64,000 nt of DNA. Origin: Mytilus galloprovincialis (taxonomy: Eukaryota > Mollusca > Bivalvia > Mytilida > Mytilidae). A model generated the notes under the pieces. The model was not told the origin of the DNA. It did no database searches and saw nothing but the letters and a program-made list of their open reading frames with translations. The stretch covers positions 33,342,154-33,406,153 of the forward strand of contig NC_134845.1 of NCBI RefSeq assembly GCF_965363235.1, in the 5' to 3' direction. Of the stretch, positions 60,629 to 64,000 are shown one piece after another. The translations under genes and the position numbers were made by a program. Each line of letters begins with the position of its first letter. Position 1 is the stretch's first letter.

Positions 60629-60772
60629 GGGGCGGATCCAGCCATTTTAAAAAGGGGGGTTCCTAACCCAGGACAAAGGGGGGTTCCAACTTCAGGTCCC
60701 CATTCAAATGCATTGATCGGCCAAAAAAGGGGGGGTTCCAACCCCCGGAACCCCCCCTCTGGATCCGCGAAT
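60629..60772. mobile_element. Nested MITE with GGATCC ends and 8-bp flanking repeat
   Basis: The left end GGGGCGGATCCAG pairs with CTGGATCCGC at the right end, and inner blocks 'ggggggttcc' and 'ggaacccccc' also pair. GATTACCA occurs on both sides (60621-60628 and 60773-60780). An 8-bp duplication is usual for hAT-type elements. It lies inside the 3.2-kb element, so it inserted later or was carried along. Confidence 0.75.
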
Positions 60773-62449
60773 GATTACCATATGTTTCTTTTTTACAGTA
60801 GAGGGTTTAATTCTTTTTTAAATGAATTTGCAAAAAGACATGCAAATGAACAGGTAGGGAAAACATGCTACAAAAGCGCGATAAAATGACACTTTACAAG
60901 TATAATGAAAAAATGCGGTGCACAGCCTCCATGCAACTGCTCGACAAAAGATTTTTTTTTTATTCTGGGATTCTTTTTAATCACATATAATAAATACATA
61001 TTTTTAAAAATGCCCATGCATGTACATCAGTTGATATTATATCGTCTTCCATTTTGTCGTGCAAATAAAATAACAGAAATATTTTGAAAATATCATACGA
61101 CTAAACTAGTGAAGGTGAGCTCCAGCAAAGTAGATCCTTAAAATAGTCTTGTACGAATAGCGCATCACAAGGGGGGACGTTGTTGGTTATTTGTATATAT
61201 ACAGAAATGTTATTCATATAGTCAGGATTCTACTTCTTCAAAATTATTTCCCTATTACGCCAGTTCATGCTCACAATCGTAGAAATGGAAGCCACTGTAG
61301 GGATGACTCCAATTTTGCTCTTGAAAACTGATAAATTTATCCACATAGCACCATTACGATCGATCGTTATATGTCAGTTATATTTTAAAAGACAAATGTA
61401 TCTAATAGCTAATGAGCATCAGTTAATGATCTTGTCTGCATTGATTAAACCTAAAAAATATTGTCTGTTTGGATGTCAGGTGGAATTTTCGAAAATTCTT
61501 AAGCATTTAAAAAAAATCTCATTAAATATTTCGTGGAAGGGCAGACTAAACATTTTCAGTGGTTGAAGATTATAAACCCTATTTATCACACACAAAAAAA
61601 ATCATATTTTTTCGAAGATATCCATTTTCATCATCCAAATTAAAAGACTGTCGTCAAGTACTTTTAGAAAAAAATAGCAATTCGAACACACCTACTCTGT
61701 TTTTGTGATTCATTAGATAGGTATTTCACGGGACCCATATATTTCATCTTTTCGTACTGTCATTTTTTACGTTATAAAGTCAACCTGTAGCTTTAATATA
61801 TAAAAATGATAGAATCTGAAGCGAGATGCTATATCAAATACTCTTGCTTTGTACGTTTTAAAGACAAAATATACACCCCAAACATGCCCTAACATAAAAA
61901 GGTGCACTCGATTTTCTCTTTTTGATACAATCGTTACCTATTTTGGGGAATTTTTTCTTGATTCACATAATGGAAGGGCAGACACGAATATTTCTGAACT
62001 AAAAGATTGATATGTTCTCCGTCCGTGGTAAAAAAAAAAAATCGGAGATTATGCATTTTCTACATCCAACTTATAGATACCCATGTCGTCGACTAGATAT
62101 CTTATTGTTTTGCATTATTATGTAATAGATACATTGAAAACTTATGCAAATGGTGTTTTTAAAGTAAAACACTTCGTAATTGAGAAGAAAATTGTCGTTT
62201 TATTTGTTTCTATTAACTTTTTAAAATTTTGTTACTATATCAAACATTACAGTGAGTAAACATCTATCGCTTTCTCGATAAACAAAGAGCTTCGATTCTT
62301 TTGTTCTATTTCAAAAGTGTTTCCGCCTGCATATATCAAGACAAATTAAGATTTTAATCTGCCTTCTGGAACCATACACAGACTCGATTACCAAATATTC
62401 GTATGTATTATTAATGTTTTTAATGCTCAATTTATTGGCATTATGTTTT

Positions 62450-62670
62450 TCTGGTCTGTGCGTACGTTCGTCTGTTCGTCTGTTTGTTTGTCCGTTTGTC
62501 CAGCTTCAAGTTAAATAAAATTGAAACTTAGTACACATTTTCCCTATGGTATGATCTTTTTAATTCTAATGCCAAATTACAGTTTTATCCCATTTTCACA
62601 GTCCAATCAACATAGAAAATGATAGTGTAGATGAGACATCCGTGTACTAGGGACACATTCATGTTTCTTC
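62450..62670 (+). repeat. GTCTGTTCGTCTG-headed dispersed repeat nested in the 3.2-kb element
   Basis: A short 'gttcgtctgtttgtttgtcc' run is followed by 'gaaacttagtacacattttc', 'atgatctttttaattctaat' and 'catccgtgtactagggacac'. I recognise this order as a repeat found in many invertebrate genomes. Its class is not known to me. Confidence 0.55.
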
Positions 62671-63746
62671 AAATTTTCGTCGTATCGCTGTCAATTTGTG
62701 TTAAAATTTTAACGTCGTTATCAATAAATATTTCATTATTTACGAGAAATATGCAATTTACTATCATTGTCATAAATCCAAAATACGGCCAGTTATATTA
62801 TAGTTTATAAAAAAAAAATTATGAACCAGATTTATATCCGCTAACCGAGCCCCTATTGATATCGACAAACTCAACAAAAAAGCTTTGAATACAATACGGA
62901 TATTTCTTAGAATTGATGGTCATCCTATAAAAGTTACGGTCGTCCTATATAAATTACAGTCAGTCTTTACAAATTACGGTCATCCTTTACAAGTTACGGT
63001 CATCTTTTTACCAATCACGGTCATCCTTGTTTTATGTTACGGTCATCTTGAAAATATTCTGATTATGATTTACGGTCATCTGAACGATTTTTTCAAATCG
63101 AATTTCCCGTTTTATGCATATTTCTCGGAAGTAATTAGTGATTTCCGAGTGATTCTTTTATAAATTTACATCGTTTCAATGTATGATTTGTAAAGAAAAT
63201 GATATAGAAACATTTTAACAGACAATACAGAAACTGACCTAATTTTTCATCCGACATCTTGGGATGACCGTGAATGCAGTTACGGTCATCAGCTTTACCC
63301 CAGTGTTGTGTGTGGACGAAATTTTTACAAAGGGTTTTATCACAGTTTTATTTAGGTACAACATAATTAATGAAAAACAAATATAAGTTGAATACAAACA
63401 AACCCCTGACATGGGGCATGCATATGCAGAATAAGGTGGGTAACGCGCCTTATCTTTTCTCTAGTAGGAACAACGGCTTAACAGTTGTACATGAGAACAC
63501 ACTGCAAAAATAAGTTGCTAAAGGCTTGACTCCTAAGAATGATATAAGATTAAAAAAAGAACCAAGGAAAAGAAATAAATTTCAGCGTATCGATCGGAGA
63601 TTACTTACTGTTACCGAAAGCCAGTTCAAAGACAATTGCAGATAAAACATAAATCATGTTTCCCTGATTTAAATATCAATCAGTACACATTCAAAATGCT
63701 TATTGTAGAGACCAGCATAAGTATCGACAAGATGTAGGATCTTAAG

Positions 63747-64000
63747 CCTCGGTCACACCTTACCGGATAAGACGAACGGACGCCTAACGGATGAAAATAA
63801 AAGTTGTCCGTTGACAAAATTGTTATCCGTTGGGCGTCCGTTGATGTACTGACCAACTAAAACGGACGCCTAACGAATGCATAACGGACATGCAACGGAT
63901 ATGCAACGGACGAGAAACGGAGACGTAACGGACAGAACGGATGTCGAACGTACATCCAACGGACGAGTACCGCATAAAACGGACACCTAACGGAAGCGTA
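63747..64000. mobile_element. Start of a second insertion in F3 intron 1, with ACGGA repeats
   Basis: Homology with F1 intron 1 stops exactly after 'gatcttaag'. The new sequence opens 'cctcggtcacaccttaccgg' and becomes a dense run of 'aacggac', 'acgcctaacgga' and 'tccgttg' words of 11-13 bases. This resembles the end of a DNA element with subterminal repeats. The window cuts it, so the other end and the type are unknown. Confidence 0.6.

Larger units (their letters stand above)
60138..63305. mobile_element. 3.2-kb non-autonomous DNA element with CACTGGGG ends and 5-bp target duplication
   Basis: Both ends read CACTGGGGTAAAGCTGATGA inward and stay nearly identical for about 240 bases. TTGTG flanks both sides (60133-60137 and 63306-63310), and the F1 paralogue has the uninterrupted site ('atcctgtgtggacgg'). 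Inside each end, variants of GATGACCGTAA recur every 20-30 bases, a pattern typical of subterminal transposase-binding sites. The interior has no transposase and holds two other repeats (60621-60780 and about 62450-62670). CACTG with a 5-bp duplication could fit a Transib-like or an atypical hAT/CACTA-like group; the superfamily is open. High end identity suggests a recent insertion. Confidence 0.88.

Noticed and set aside
61267-61566. 99-codon open frame inside the 3.2-kb element, possible transposase
   Set aside because: No catalytic motif or domain is recognisable and its length is far below that of any transposase.

Overview
This is AT-rich eukaryotic DNA: short exons lie in long introns between many dispersed repeats, and there are no bacterial-style operons. 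The fibrinogen-domain and TNF-receptor genes, together with the repeat families, suggest a marine bivalve, most likely a Mytilus-type mussel. That identification is inference. Genes were built by reading exons, checking GT/AG borders and requiring codon phase to agree across each junction; open frames starting at GTG or TTG were not accepted as genes.

Five host loci are visible. F1 (683-6007, +) is a broken fibrinogen-related (FReD) gene. TNFR-A (16855-10114, -) is a TNF-receptor-like membrane protein of about 317 residues with no death domain seen. TNFR-B (28185-34242, +) is a complete seven-exon model of 469 residues: signal peptide, two cysteine-rich segments, one membrane helix and a C-terminal death domain. 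F2 (36143-45307, +) is a six-exon FReD gene of 279 codons, complete except for one in-frame TAA in exon 5. F3 (59758 to beyond the window, +) shows only its signal-peptide exon. F1 and F3 share a promoter and intron 1, so they come from a segmental duplication. The two TNFR genes are divergent, about 11 kb apart, and share exon phases. Both families are used in invertebrate innate immunity, so the window looks like an immune-gene neighbourhood; the arrangement gives no evidence of joint regulation.

The rest is mostly mobile and repetitive DNA. At 17172-21189, about 0.3 kb upstream of TNFR-A, is a 4.0-kb foldback element. It has terminal inverted repeats of nearly 0.5 kb, CACTGTG ends and a 5-bp target duplication. 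A 3.2-kb element at 60138-63305 in F3 intron 1 also has CACTG ends and a 5-bp duplication, and the F1 paralogue gives its empty site. From 46.4 to 59.1 kb lies a satellite of roughly 160-bp units. It is interrupted by a Penelope-like element whose GIY-YIG domain precedes the reverse transcriptase (Naiad-type order), by a 410-bp TA-flanked element, and by a 4.3-kb block of nested LINE and repeat fragments. Beyond that block the satellite runs in the opposite direction. Two TTAA-flanked elements, tRNA-derived SINEs, a 122-bp hairpin element and several unnamed repeat families fill introns and intergenic DNA.

No CRISPR array, intact tRNA or rRNA gene was seen. Very short exons, promoters and the start of transcription cannot be fixed from sequence alone.
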